Assembly: GCA_946811185.2 (NCBI GenBank)
Contig: OX328105.1
Coordinates: 48,794,845 to 48,858,844, forward strand
DNA length: 64,000 bases
Direction of reading: 5' to 3'
From: Hippopus hippopus
Taxonomy: Eukaryota; Mollusca; Bivalvia; Cardiida; Cardiidae
Shown: piece after piece, positions 30,174 to 40,643 of the stretch
How the letters are laid out: the number at the start of each line of letters is the position of its first letter
Position numbering within the stretch: the stretch's first letter is position 1
The notes under the pieces: model-generated
The model's database searches: none
The model's input: the letters and a program-made list of their open reading frames with translations, nothing else
What the model was told of the DNA's origin: nothing
Position numbers and translations under genes: made by a program

Positions 30174-31473
30174 CGAGGGTTGTTCGATATGTAATGTGTA
30201 TTGTACAATATCTCAAAAGCATTCGACTAAAATAGTGAAATGAACATTACATCCCTTCGAAGTATTCTCCGCGGTTTGAAATACATAATTTCAATCTCTG
30301 AATCCATTTCTGAAATGCGTCACGGTACGCTGATTTAGGTAGACCTCTCAGGCACTGACTGATGGCTGAGCCAAGGGCTTGTCGGGACTTGTAACGACGA
30401 CCAGATAAGAACTTTTTAAGGAAAGTATGGTGGGTGTGGCAAGACGGTAACCTTCTCCGACTTCAAAAATTGCTTCACAAGCTCAGATGTATGTGATGGA
30501 GCATTATCATGAAGTAGACGAACATGCCTACATCCTGACACAGGGCGTCGTTTAAGGTAATATTTCTTGACCTTTTTTAGTATAACATCTCGGTAATACC
30601 GACCTGTAACACTTTTGCCCTTCGGCACCGGAATTTGTACGGCTATACCATCACATGAGAAGAATATGCAATAAAGAACATTCTTTGTGCTTATGCTTCT
30701 TTTGGCAACTACAGGCCTTCTACCATGTTTAGTTAGCCATATTTTGTTTCCAATTTTTCTTACTGGTTCGAAATAGTGAACCCAAGTTTCGTCACCAGTA
30801 ACAATGTTTGCAAATTGTCTTTGTCTGAATTTGGGAAACGTTTTGAGCAATTGCTTAGCGGTTTGTACTCGTACCCATTTTTGGTCATCTGTCAATATAT
30901 GCGGTATCTATCTGGCAGAAATCTTTAGTACTTTCAAAATACGCTTTAAAATGAAATGCACGCGCGATAGCGATATGCCAACAGCGTTGGCAATATCACG
31001 AATCGTGTATCTGCCATCACTTTCAATTATTTCCCTGACTTTTGAGACATTTGCCTTGCCTGTTACAGTCACAGGTCGGCCAGATTTTGCTGCATCTTTG
31101 ACAGACTCTGTGCCAGTCAGAAATTTCTTTCTCCACCTACGAACTGTCTCATAATATACCTTATCAGACCCATAAACTTCCCCAATTCAGTAAAAATCTG
31201 CATCACCGAATTACCGAGTTTTGTGCGAACTTTTATATAAGCTCTAATTTCTCTAATATTCTTAATCCGTTTCCCAACCATTTTTACAACAGTGGTCAAC
31301 GACTAGCTCTATTGAAATGACTATAAGTTTAAAACTATGTGGAGCTGAAGGCTCGTGTTTATACCGTTGGAAAGGTATTGAATAGAGCTATTCAAGCGTA
31401 TCATCATCCACGAAATCGTGCAAAGCTTTATCGCGGTGTGGTACAATACACATTACATATCGAACAGCCCTCG
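30174..31473 (-). mobile_element. Full-length but dead mariner element
   Basis: 1300 bp with TA duplications (30172-30173, 31474-31475). The left TIR CGAGGGTTGTTCGATATGTA matches the inverted right TIR CGAGGGCTGTTCGATATGTA; similarity spans about 35 bp to GTGTATTGTAC. Length, TA target and encoded protein identify an IS630-Tc1-mariner superfamily element of the mariner family. Confidence 0.93.
30247..31281 (-). pseudogene. Mariner transposase pseudogene
   Basis: The reverse-strand reading runs from ATG at 31281 (MVGKRIKNIREIRAYI) to TAA at 30247. The N-terminal helix-turn-helix part, the first catalytic Asp in VTGDETWVHYF and the second in LLHDNAPSHTS are visible. Three lesions can be seen. 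A one-base frameshift lies near 31170 (after FTELGK). A TAG at 30908-30910 sits where mariners have Trp in the W(V/I)PH linker motif. Near 30417-30421 a small deletion runs from HPPYFP straight to LKKFLSGRRY, shifting frame and removing the DLAPCDF-type segment with the third catalytic Asp of D..D34D. The copy cannot be active. Confidence 0.93.
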
Positions 31474-31489
31474 TATATATTCAGCATAA

Positions 31490-31870
31490 AAGGTCAGGAT
31501 CAGGTTAAATGAAGTAAGCAATAAATGGACTTAATATCAGGTACAGAAACACCAAGCGATGCACTCGTCACAACTCGGCCGATTCTGTACCTACATCGAA
31601 CCTTGTCCGTGTAACGGTCGTTTCCATTTGAACTGCGAACCACGTGATCTTATACATGGAGCGCCTCTGTCAGTCATTAAGCAACGACATAAACAACCTC
31701 AATGAAGTTATTCACATCTGTTTATCTGTCGGTGAAAACTTCAATCGGAATTGATAAACCACGTTAAATAATGAATGTACGAACTGTTTTCCAACTCAAC
31801 TGAAATATAGTTAGAAAGATTTTGATAGAAAATTGAAACTCAGGTTTTCTTTTTTAAGAGGAGCCTTACA
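31490..31870. promoter_or_regulatory. CpG-richer stretch, possible promoter/5' exon (weak)
   Basis: 31560-31720 has unusually many CpG dinucleotides for this window (AACTCGGCCGATTC, GTAACGGTCG, CACGTGATC). On the minus strand, TATAAGATCACGTGG (TATA-like plus E-box) precedes a possible donor in TGTAG|GTACAG. It lies 20 kb upstream of myosin exon 1 on the right strand. No transcript evidence. Confidence 0.22.
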
Positions 31871-31878
31871 ATTTTCAG

Positions 31879-32019
31879 AACGGTAAACCGGCGTATTTCC
31901 GGGTTTGTACCGATCTGGTGCATATCAATCCACCAGATACAGCCGAGGGATTTGATGGCTCCCATCACCCGATGTATGCCGAATGCAAGCAATGCACAAA
32001 CCTTACAGTATGCTCTTAG
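31879..32019 (+). CDS. Possible orphan terminal exon, 46 codons
   Basis: After a plausible acceptor (TTACAATTTTCAG, 31866-31878) an open frame of 46 codons ends in TAG at 32017-32019. It reads NGKPAYFRVCTDLVHI, a Pro/Gly/His-rich middle, then CKQCTNLTVCS. Codon use is GC-richer at third positions than the surroundings, and four Cys (residues 10, 36, 39, 45) could form a small Cys cluster. There is no in-frame ATG and an in-frame TAA lies 21 nt upstream of the acceptor junction, so it would need a spliced upstream exon, which I cannot see. It could be a last exon or a gene fragment carried by a repeat. Not recognised. Confidence 0.3.
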   Translation, partial: NGKPAYFRVCTDLVHINPPDTAEGFDGSHHPMYAECKQCTNLTVCS

Positions 32020-32677
32020 CTCTTATTGAAAACTGTTCTCCTTGTCTGCCATTTTGAATCCCAGAGTACATATATAGTTTCAAGTGAAAATTTTATTCAG
32101 TACATGTAAGTTTATCCAAGTTCCTCTTGTATTTATATAAAACATGTATTACTTGAACAAATTGACCTGAAATTGACCTTTATGCAAAGAATAATTAAAG
32201 AGTGAATAATTATATCATCAGGTATAATTGAACAGAACGGAAACTCTATTAACGGTAAATGAAGGTTTGACCCTTACAGTGTCATAGTCAAAATATGAGA
32301 GCTTTTGCACGTGACATGGATCAAGATCAGACTGCACAGAAAGTGCATCTTAGATCTTTGTCACCAGCCACATATTACTAATTTAAACCAACAAAATCAT
32401 GTTTATTTCAGGTATTTTCAGTATTCTTTAAAGATACGATAAATCTGTTAGCTGCATCAAGAGTTGAAAATCCTTCTCATAGTTCTGCATGCACACGACA
32501 TTAGCCGAAGCTAAGTTTGGACAATAATTCAAGCATGTAATATATGGTAATAGAGGTCATTTATTTCTTGTCAATTTGTTTGAGTAACAGAGACTTTAAC
32601 CTTTCTATACAAGTATATATCACTTGCCTGATAGGTGCTGAATAATGATAATAAATCTGACTGATTAATTGATTGAC
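32020..32677. other. Unassigned sequence with a GAC-like palindrome
   Basis: 32320-32385 has ATCAAGATCAGACTGCACAG... AGATCTTTGTCACC, a diverged GAC core. The rest shows no feature. Confidence 0.45.
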
Positions 32678-32682
32678 TGATA

Positions 32683-33350
32683 CAGGGTCCAAAAATTTCC
32701 AGAAAAGGCACTCGTCCTGTAGGACAAGTGACTTTGAAAAAACACTTGCCCTGCTTTGATCCTTACTCGTCCGCCGAGAAAAACATTTCCAATATTGGAC
32801 TCTGGCGGTTTGTTTTTTTTTTTTCAGATGAAACGGAAACGTTACAACGAACCTTAAATACCGGGTTTTAAAAACCGGTACCAATTATCCGGTCAATTTA
32901 CAGAAATTAATAAAGCCAAAACAACACAGTTTTTCGAACTGGTTTCGGGAAAGTATTTGCGTTAATGATAATATCGTTCGTTTTAATAATTAGCGAAGTC
33001 GGTCAGATGGAATTAGGTACACCCGAAGCATATTATGAGATTTTTGTTTGCAATGAAAGGTCCCGGGTTATATCATTAGGCTGACTTGAAACCGGTCTTT
33101 ATTTGGGGCGGGGAACCAGCACGTTTTATGTTCTGTTTCAAAATTTGATTTCCTGAATACCCTTAATTCGCTTATTCAATAATTGAATGGCCGTTTTGTC
33201 TCGTGTAAGTTAAATATTCATCTGAAAAACTTGTTTTACTATCTCCTATTCACCACTCATCCTGCCAGACGAGTATGAGTGATATTTCACTCGTCCTCAT
33301 CCATTTCTTACTCGTAAATACGAGCGGACGAGTGGATTTTTTGGACCCTG
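32683..33350. mobile_element. 668 bp TIR element, CAGGGTCC ends, 5 bp TSD
   Basis: Starts CAGGGTCCAAAAATTTCC and ends GGATTTTTTGGACCCTG. It is flanked by TGATA at 32678-32682 and 33351-33355. The subterminal regions carry opposed CTCGTCC/GGACGAG and GGACAAGT motifs. It resembles the ends of 48913-54859. CAGGG termini with a 5 bp duplication suggest a hAT-like subgroup, by inference. No transposase ORF. Confidence 0.8.
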
Positions 33351-33355
33351 TGATA

Positions 33356-33950
33356 GGATGGTGTTTGCTAGTGGTGGGCCGATGATTGACTACAGTCGAA
33401 AGTCAGTTGGTTTTGGTTTTCGATTGCGATAATCGATTGAGAAATGCTGAAATCAATTGTAGTCAGTACCGGCACTCACTCGCTCCCGAGACGTGAATAC
33501 CAGTTTTTAGCACTTGGTTTTGTGACTAATTAATGATACTCTTGGATTTAACATGGTGGACAACAAAATTGGCCGGAAAAATGAGCAAGATATTTTTGTC
33601 CATGGATGTCTTGACAAAACTTGACAATTCATGAGGGTTCTCATTTGACCCCAGACCCCCGGTTTTGGCACCTGGAAATTTTAAATGACCTGTCTTTGAT
33701 GCTCAAAAATATCTGCCTAAATGTCAATCTGACATATGAAATTATTGTCTAAAGCTTCATATAAATTACCTTGAGTGCAGAAATATGGGCTTTAATAAAC
33801 ACGATCAGTATCAAATGCGAAGGACAAATACGCGACTGTTTATCACAGCTGGCAAGTCATTTATGAAAACACAATTAAGGTGTTAATCCTCTTACCTAGT
33901 GTAAAGTGACAGATTTTAAAGTTACCTAAAGATTTGAAAGTATTCTAAAT
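33356..33950. other. Unassigned sequence
   Basis: 33375-33460 has several CGATT/AATCG inversions (GGGCCGATGATTGACTACAG, TCGATTGCGATAATCGATTG) that look like a worn hAT-type subterminal region, but no matching end was found. Confidence 0.35.
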
Positions 33951-34135
33951 GACAAATTCGTGGAGGTTATGCTTTCTTGAAAATGCTTTAAATGTGGACT
34001 AGACTAAAATTTACTCGCCTGGAAGAGTTATGTGAAAAAAAAAAAAATTATAGCCAAACATAATTTCAGAGTTCTTTTTGACAACAACATCTCAGCATAT
34101 CCTACAATAAAGCTCAATGACCAGACTGCAGTATC

Positions 34136-34410
34136 ATGAGTACTGGACAGAAAATGTAGCTTCTAGAACATACACAAGGTTTTTCTAAGATTTGACCGAG
34201 TTTTCCACCCGATTTGACTCATTTTCAAATTCATCGGAGATATCTTTATCAAGACAAACATTCTGACCAAGTTTCATGAGTATCAAACAATAAATATGGC
34301 CTCTAGAGCGTACACAAAGTAATAGTTGAGGAAGCATGACACACGAAGGATAACGGACACAGCACCATTACAAAAGCTCACCTGGAGCACTTCTTGCTCA
34401 GGTGAGCTTA
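34136..34410 (+). mobile_element. Pearl-like element H, 3' part
   Basis: Ends CAAAAGCTCACCTGGAGCAC TTCTTGCTCAGGTGAGCTTA. It has the stem GAGCAC/TTGCTC and a CTTA terminus, a variant of CTAA. The 5' end is not recognised. Confidence 0.6.
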
Positions 34411-34786
34411 AAAGGGGGCAAACGTGTGTTACCTGCCATTCTGACCTGGGTTCCTCTTTTGATAGAAAAGAACTAGCCACTTGTCTGAAATTAATATCTT
34501 TAGTAATAAGAGAGATATGAAAAAATGTCATAATTTTTGCACCATGGCAATGACGACAAAGTCATAGCAATTCCTGGACATTTTCTTTGAATGTAGTTCA
34601 GGTAAAAAGTCATCTACAGGCGGTAAAATTTTATTGCGTCAAGAAATTCTGTTCTAGATCTTTTTAAAATAGGTACTGTATATAAAGCAAACATGGGAAT
34701 GGCTTTTTTAGGCTTTTTTATGCAAATAAATAAATGATAACATTCACCCTTTGGCTGAGTATATATGATTCATAGACATTTTTCCT

Positions 34787-35012
34787 TTAATCCTTTACCA
34801 AACAATCCCAAGATTTAATGACCCAGGCCCTAAACAAGAAGGCCTTTGAAAATGTTGTTAGCATAGGAGAGAATTGCTGGTAACCAGTACTTTTCCACAT
34901 TTTCTTCCTTTCATCATTTCATAGGACAAATTTTGGTTTTGAAATCACATTTATTTTGTCATCTGAAAATACTTTAAATTTGGACTAGTCTAAAGTTTTC
35001 TCACCTGGAAGA
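34787..35012 (+). mobile_element. FBM copy
   Basis: TTAATCCTTTACCAAACAAT; core near 34855-34905 is eroded (GCATAGGAGAGAATTGCTGG ...CCAGTACTTTTCC). The right end is altered to TCTCACCTGGAAGAGTTATG. Confidence 0.65.
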
Positions 35013-35151
35013 GTTATGCTAAAAACAAAAAAATGTAGCCAAATGTAATTTCAAAGCTCTTTTTTACAACAACATCTCAGCATATCTAACAATAAAGCTC
35101 ATTATGACCAGACTGCAGCCTGATCTTTAAATTTTGGTGTAAAAAAATCCA

Positions 35152-36009
35152 ACAAGAGGGCCATTGGCCCTAAAGGGCTCACCTGAGTAAAGTCGTTGAG
35201 GATTGATAAAGTTCAACTTTTTGATTCGACATAACCCTATTTTGAAAATGTCCAAGATATTATCAAGACAAACATTCTGACCATGTTTCACCAGTTTTAA
35301 ACTGAAAATGTGGCCTCTATAGCCCTACCAAGGTTCATCTAAGATTTGTCCCTGTGACCTTCTTTTTTAATCTGATGTGACCCATTTTTACACTTCTCTG
35401 TAATATCTAACTCAAACATTCTTACCAAATTTGGTGAGTATCAAACTGAGAATCTGGCCTCTAGAGTGCACACAAGGTTTTTCTGAGCTCCATCCCAGTG
35501 ACTTAAATGTAAAGTACTTGTCTTGAACCTTTTAGCTTTTCGATGTAACAATTTATTTCAACATCACTTGGCGGTACATGCAAGTTACATTCATGTGACT
35601 AACGTTACTGTTGTTTGTATATTTGATATCAATTGATCAATAGAAGTGAAAGAGAACTGGTACATGCAAGTTACATTCATGTGACTAACGTTACTGTTGT
35701 TTGTATATTTGAAATCAATTGATCAATAGAAGTGAAAGAGAACTGTGACAGGCAAAGTATATTTGCTCTTCATTATCCAACTTATACTTACCCACAACCA
35801 ACTACATGACCAAAGAATAACAAATCTTGTACTATAAACTGTCTGAGATATTATCAAGAGAAACATTCTGACTGAGTTTCATGTGTATCTCACTGAAAAT
35901 TTGCTGTCTACAGCACACACAAGGTAATTGTTGAAGACTGCACCACAGATGCCAGATACAGCAAGATCACAAAAGCTCACCTTAAGCACTTTGTGCTGAG
36001 GTGAGCTGA
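35152..36009 (+). mobile_element. Pearl-like element I, near complete
   Basis: The 5' end AACAAGAGGGCCATTGGCCC then GCTCACCTGAG; the 3' end is TTAAGCACTTTGTGCTGAGG then TGAGCTGA. GCTCACCTGAG and CTGAGGTGAGC are inverted, GCACTTTGTGC is the 3' hairpin, and CTGA fits CTRR. The core repeats are short and diverged. Confidence 0.72.
35573..35744 (+). repeat. 86 bp recent tandem duplication
   Basis: 35573-35658 and 35659-35744 differ at one visible base (TTTGATATCAATTG versus TTTGAAATCAATTG). The unit begins GGTACATGCAAGTTACATTC. Confidence 0.92.
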
Positions 36010-36145
36010 AAATACCTCAAAAGGCTACAAATAAATTTATGGCTATATTTTTTTTTCTACTTAAAATTTATCTTGCTTATTTATTGATGGTTTGCAAACT
36101 TAGTAACTCCCTTACTTAATTTACAGATGAAACTTCATTTTATCT

Positions 36146-36635
36146 TTAACCCTTTACCACAAAATACCAAGTTTTGACGACCTTGAGAAAAAAGCCTTTT
36201 GCAAACATTGTGGGAAGTGGAGAAAATGCTGGTTACCAGCATTTTCTCCTTTTCCAACAGTGCTTTCTACCCCATCTAACACAAATTCCATTATTTACGA
36301 TCATATCTAATTTGGTGTTTGCAGGTCTTAAAATTTGGACAAGTATAGATTCTGTGATTTGGTTAATAGGTAAATTTGGTATGACTATAAGAATCATAAA
36401 GGGCACCCTTCAGCCCTTTACCAAACAGTCTAGAGTGCTGACCACTGTGAGGAAAAAGCCCTTGGAAAACATTGTGGAAAAAGGGAGAAAATGCTGGTAT
36501 CAAGAGCAAATTGTCCCTTTCCCAAAATGTTTTCCATCCTCTCAAATACAAATCTTATCAACTGAGCAATATTTTCCATTGTCATCTTCCAATTCTTTCA
36601 AAATGAAAATGTCTAAAATTTTTATTTGTGTGGTA
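36146..36635 (+). mobile_element. Two + FBM copies
   Basis: 36146-36370 is + by its outer arms but has centre GGTTACC (36231), the base typical of reverse copies. 36412-36635 has an apex disrupted by AAGAGCAAATTG. Confidence 0.8.
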
Positions 36636-36850
36636 ACTCTTTCCATACCATAGACAACACCAGAAGCTTTTGTGAACAGTGTAGATCAAGATCAGACGGC
36701 ACAGAATGTGCAGTCTGATCTCTGATTTACAATTTTTCCGCTGCTACACTCTATATAGATCATGAACAAACTGTCTCTTGATCTTGCAGAGGAAATGTAA
36801 TGTTAGCCTTTGAGAAAATGTAATTTATTTGATCAGTAATGAAAGAGTTA
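36634..36850 (-). mobile_element. GAC-family MITE
   Basis: Core 36675-36735 (GTGTAGATCAAGATCAGACG ... GTGCAGTCTGATCTCTGAT). It ends GAAAGAGTTAA and adjoins the FBM. Confidence 0.72.
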
Positions 36851-36993
36851 AGGGTTCTTATGAAATTTTGTATCAATTGGTGTAAAAAACTGAGTAGAGA
36901 AAAATAAGGGCTCTACAACTGACACTCCAAAAACAGATTATTTCAGTTTACTTTGTAACAAGCTGAGGGAGCCTGAATGAAGTACTACTATCC

Positions 36994-37447
36994 CCAACTC
37001 TTTGCATCAAAATTTTAAACAAAATTTTACGTTTGTCAATGTTAGAAGCATCTGCATTTGATTGACTGATTGTATTGGTATTTAAAGCAGTTTTAACAGC
37101 TAAGATTGTATCACGGTGGTCGGTGCACCTACACATGTGTTTCTTTGCTTTCTCACACCAGTACTGACACAACTTTTTTCAAAGTCATTAACTACTTTTC
37201 TGGCATAAATCAGAGGTAAGACCCAAAAAAAATGCTGAAATAAAATTGGCCTCAGCCGGTTAACGAACTCGCAACCAACAGGTCACAAAGTCAGTGGCTA
37301 ACCACTGAGCTATCCGGGCCGGCAGAAGCATAAAATATGGATTAGACTAAAGAATTTATTCATAAAAAGGTAGAAAGCACTGAGGGAAAAGAAGAAAACA
37401 CTTGTAACCAGGGTCGTTTAAACACAAGATTGTTTCGAACAAGGTTA
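36994..37447 (-). mobile_element. FBM copy split by a SINE
   Basis: ACTCTTTGCATCAAAATTTT... GTTAGAAGCAT, then SINE 37052-37323, then AGAAGCATAAAATATGGATT and a decayed core (GAGGGAAAAGAAGAAAACAC). Confidence 0.7.
37052..37323 (-). mobile_element. tRNA-derived SINE (family 3), 8 bp TSD
   Basis: Reverse copy of the SINE at 29014. The tail (GATTGACTGATTGTATTGG) is on the left and the head, read reversed, is GCCGGCCCGGATAGCTCAGT. AGAAGCAT at 37044-37051 and 37324-37331 is the target duplication. Confidence 0.87.
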
Positions 37448-37545
37448 AACAGTGTGATAAATGATGAAATCTAAACAGAAGCCATAGATGTCCATAAATC
37501 AATATTACTGTTAATGAGAGCTCTCCAGGTAAACCAATGCAAGCA

Positions 37546-37777
37546 TTATAACTCTTTACCAGACAGCAAAATTTAAGCCTCGTCCAGATGAAAAGCATTT
37601 GAGACAACAAATTCAATATAACTCAAAACATGAATTTTTTCTTCTCGAGGAAAGAAAACATTGTGAGTGAAGGAGAAAATGCTGGTTACTAGCATTTTCT
37701 CCTTTACCCATAATGGTTTCAAAAGCCTTCCTTCTTCAGAGTCATTAAAAGTCAGGATTGTGCCGTAAAGCAATAAA
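37546..37777 (-). mobile_element. FBM copy
   Basis: Reverse, arms with GTGAGTGAAGGAGAAAATGC ... CTCCTTTACCCATAATG and centre GGTTACT. Confidence 0.76.
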
Positions 37778-37875
37778 ACCAGCAGAAATTCTATCAATAG
37801 CAGTTTATGCTGTAATCTAAAACAGTTTAGCTTGCACCACACCCAACTGTTGGCCTTCACATCATAAAGTGGAAT

Positions 37876-38089
37876 TTAACCCTTTAACAAACAATTCCTT
37901 GACAAGCCTATGAATGATGCATTTTGAAAACATTGTTGGAAATGGAGAAAATGCTGGCTACCAGCATTTTCTCCATTTCCAACAATGTTTTCTACCCTTT
38001 CATGGAAAGCTTTTATTAGGTGGGCTATGTTTGTCTTCATATGTCTTGGCTTTGAACAAGCCTAAAACTGTTGTTTAGTAACAGGTTGA
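37876..38089 (+). mobile_element. FBM copy with two co-varying arm changes
   Basis: TTAACCCTTTAACAAACAAT start. In the palindrome 37926-37992 the left arm has TTGGAAATGG where the family has TGGGAAAAGG, and the right arm has the exact complement CCATTTCCAA. Two positions changed on both sides; only the 3 nt centre (CTA) is unpaired. Confidence 0.88.
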
Positions 38090-38159
38090 AAAAAAAAAAC
38101 CCAGCTGACATTATTGTTATGGTAGGGTTATTTCAGCCAGAAATGGCAGAATATATAGG

Positions 38160-38590
38160 ACAGTAGTGGACAGTATAGATCCGAGATCTGACTGCATATT
38201 CTTTGAGACTTGAATGACTTGATCTCATCTTTGCTGCAAAGCCATTTTTTACGCAAGAGTTGTAATTATAACAACCTTGGTAGATTCATAGTCAATATGG
38301 ACTGGCATACAAAATGTCTTTTGGTCCATACCCAGCAGTCACAGGTACACAGATTTCAGAGTTCTTTCCTACATAACAACACAGTCATGTACATTTATTT
38401 ATGTCTTACATGTGACCCCAGGATGAGGCCATATAATTATGGCCAAGGTGGCCATCTTGATCATGTGACCAGGAATTCTCATACAGTGTTGATCAAAGAT
38501 CTGACAACAAATTCCAAACAGTTTGACTATGATATTCCCCACTCAACAAAAGCACTTTAAGTAATCATCAGCAATATAAACGTTGAAAAC
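38160..38590. other. GAC-like fragment and unassigned sequence
   Basis: 38170-38225 (GTATAGATCCGAGATCTGAC...GACTTGATCTCAT) is a decayed GAC core. No coding feature supported to 38590. Confidence 0.4.
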
Positions 38591-38979
38591 ATTTTAACTC
38601 TTTACCACACAATCCTGATTTTTAACAACTCTGCTCAGGTAATAGCCTTTTGATAAGGCCTAAAAAAAAAATAGTTTGTTTAGGGCAACGTCTCCAAAAA
38701 TGTTAGGTAGGGTAGAGACGAATTTTTTTTTTTTTTTTTTTTTAACTCCCCCCCCCCCAAAAAAAAAAAGACATTTTGAAATGGTGGTATTTGCTTTCGA
38801 AAATGGAAAAAAAAGAGAAAATGGTGGCTACCAGCTCTGAGTCCCTTTTCTCATTATGTGTTCAAAAGACCTCTAGTCTGTCACTAACTTTCTGATTGTG
38901 CGGTAAATGGTCAAATTCTGTCTCAACTATACTTCTATATTTGCATCTTTTTTCCCCACTGAATGCTGTCCACTTTTGT

Positions 38980-39214
38980 TTAACTCTTTTCTGAATTGAA
39001 TTTTTTTAGACTTGTCCAAATTAAAAGTATTTGCTGACAACAAAACAAATGTAATTCACAAATTGAAATTTGTTTTGGGAAGGGTAGAAAACATGGGAAA
39101 CAAAGAAAATATGGGTTTATAGCATTTTCTCCTTTTCCCTCAATTTTCCTACAATGTTTTCAAAAGTTTTTTTTAAGGATTGTTAAAACTGTGGATTGTG
39201 TGGTAAAGAGCTAA
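38980..39214 (-). mobile_element. FBM copy inside the TIR element
   Basis: Reverse orientation (CTTGTCCAAATTAAAAGTAT), a worn core (GGGAAACAAAGAAAATATGG), ending GTGGTAAAGAGCTAA. Confidence 0.72.
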
Positions 39215-39483
39215 AACAGTGAAAAACATTTATTTGCAAGTTTCTAAATAAACTGAATAAATACTAGAATGTTTCGTTTGTTTTTATGTTTAATACCCTC
39301 CCCCTCCAGAACACTTTAGAGGACTATATATATTATACTGATTTAAAGTAAACATTTTATCTGTAGAAAAGTTGGGTTTACAAAGGTTATGCATATCGTT
39401 TTTTATCTAGAACACACATTCTTGACACAACTTTGAAATTACAAGTATCCACTTTTGTTGTCCTTCAGAGTAATAATGTGAAA

Positions 39484-40345
39484 CAAGAGTGTCGTCATCA
39501 CAATATACGCCGCCACATGGCTGCTATTTCAAGCAGCTAGCTTTAGAGACTAAAGTGTTGGAATTTCTAGCACCTACCTGGGTAGCTCAATGGATATATT
39601 GTGTTACTTGTGATCTAAAAGTTTTACGCATGGACTGATGGATGGACAGACGGACGCACAACGGACTCATTGGTCATTGGCTTTGATTAAGCAATAAAAA
39701 TATGAAGTTTCATGAAATTATGTCCATTAGTTGGAGATACATTGATGAAAAACATTTTTTTTTCCCATGACACAGCAATAAATTCCAAAACCCTGACAAT
39801 ATGCGCTAGGTCACATGATCTGTGAAAATTTCATCCAAATCCGTTGAGATATGTCAAGTAATTAAAGAGATATTGGTGAAAAATGAAATATAACATGAAG
39901 CCCCCTTTTTCCATGATGCAACTATAAATCGCAAAACCTTGACAATCTGCACTAGGTCACATGATGAGAAACATTCTATGAACATTTTATCCAAATCCGT
40001 CAAGAAATGTGGGAGGAGTTGCGTTCACAAGAAACAGACTTTTGTAAGGATGGACGCAGTTTAAATTTGACATGAAGCCCCCTTTTTCAATGACACAGTA
40101 ATAAATTCCAAAACCCTGACAATATGCGCTAGGTCACATGATCTGTGAAAATTTCATCCAAATCCGTTGAGATATGTCCAGTATTAATTAAAGAGATATT
40201 GGTGAAAAATGAAATACAACATGAAGCCCCCTTTTTCCATGATGCAGCTCTGAATTGCAAAACCTTGACAATATGCGCTAGGTCACATGATGAGAAACAT
40301 CCTGTGAAAATTTTACCCAAATCCATCAAGAAATGTGGGAGAAGT
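39484..40345 (+). repeat. Interspersed repeat with about 320 bp internal duplication
   Basis: Begins AACAAGAGTGTCGTCATCAC, has GGACAGACGGACGCACAACG (39645-39664), then two copies of a segment with GACAATATGCGCTAGGTCAC (39796, 40119) and AACATGAAGCCCCCTTTTTC (39893, 40218). Related in style to the pearl-like elements, but the ends differ. Confidence 0.68.
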
Positions 40346-40643
40346 GCTGCTGCTCCTCAATTTTATATAGATCAGACACATTTTACCTGGAAACTAAAGT
40401 GGCATCACTTGCCGGAAGTGTAGAAGAGATTAGAAAGCCTTGGAAAATTTTTGCATAGCGGCTCCTAGCCTAGGCAGTTTCAGGTTTTTCTTTAAGACCA
40501 GGTAGGGTAAATCAAGCTGAGTGAAAGGGGTGGGGGGGGGGGGCAGAGCGAGAACAAGGCAAGTTTGGGTAGATTTATATTTTCCAAAAGAAATTATTGT
40601 TGCCTCATTGTAACAGAGATAAAAAAAAAAAATATGAAAATAC

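Larger units (their letters stand above)
33955..35130 (+). repeat. Local duplication of about 175 bp, 1 kb apart
   Basis: 33960-34135 and 34957-35120 share GGACTAG-CTAAA..., CACCTGGAAGAGTTATG-like text, then CAACATCTCAGCATATC and CAATAAAGCTCA. Both mix a FBM right end (TTTAAATTTGGACTAGTCTA) with the same flank. The interval holds a pearl-like 3' end and one FBM. Confidence 0.72.

Noticed and set aside
30804..31154. 116 aa + strand ORF
   Set aside because: Antisense to the mariner transposase pseudogene, which explains its openness.
36174..36653. 159 aa + strand ORF
   Set aside because: It runs across two FBM copies and part of a GAC element; repeat-derived translation without a domain.
40530..40545. 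Poly-G tract as a G-quadruplex control element
   Set aside because: A single G run (GGGGTGGGGGGGGGGGG) inside a repeat-rich element; no four-tract pattern in a promoter context that I could support.
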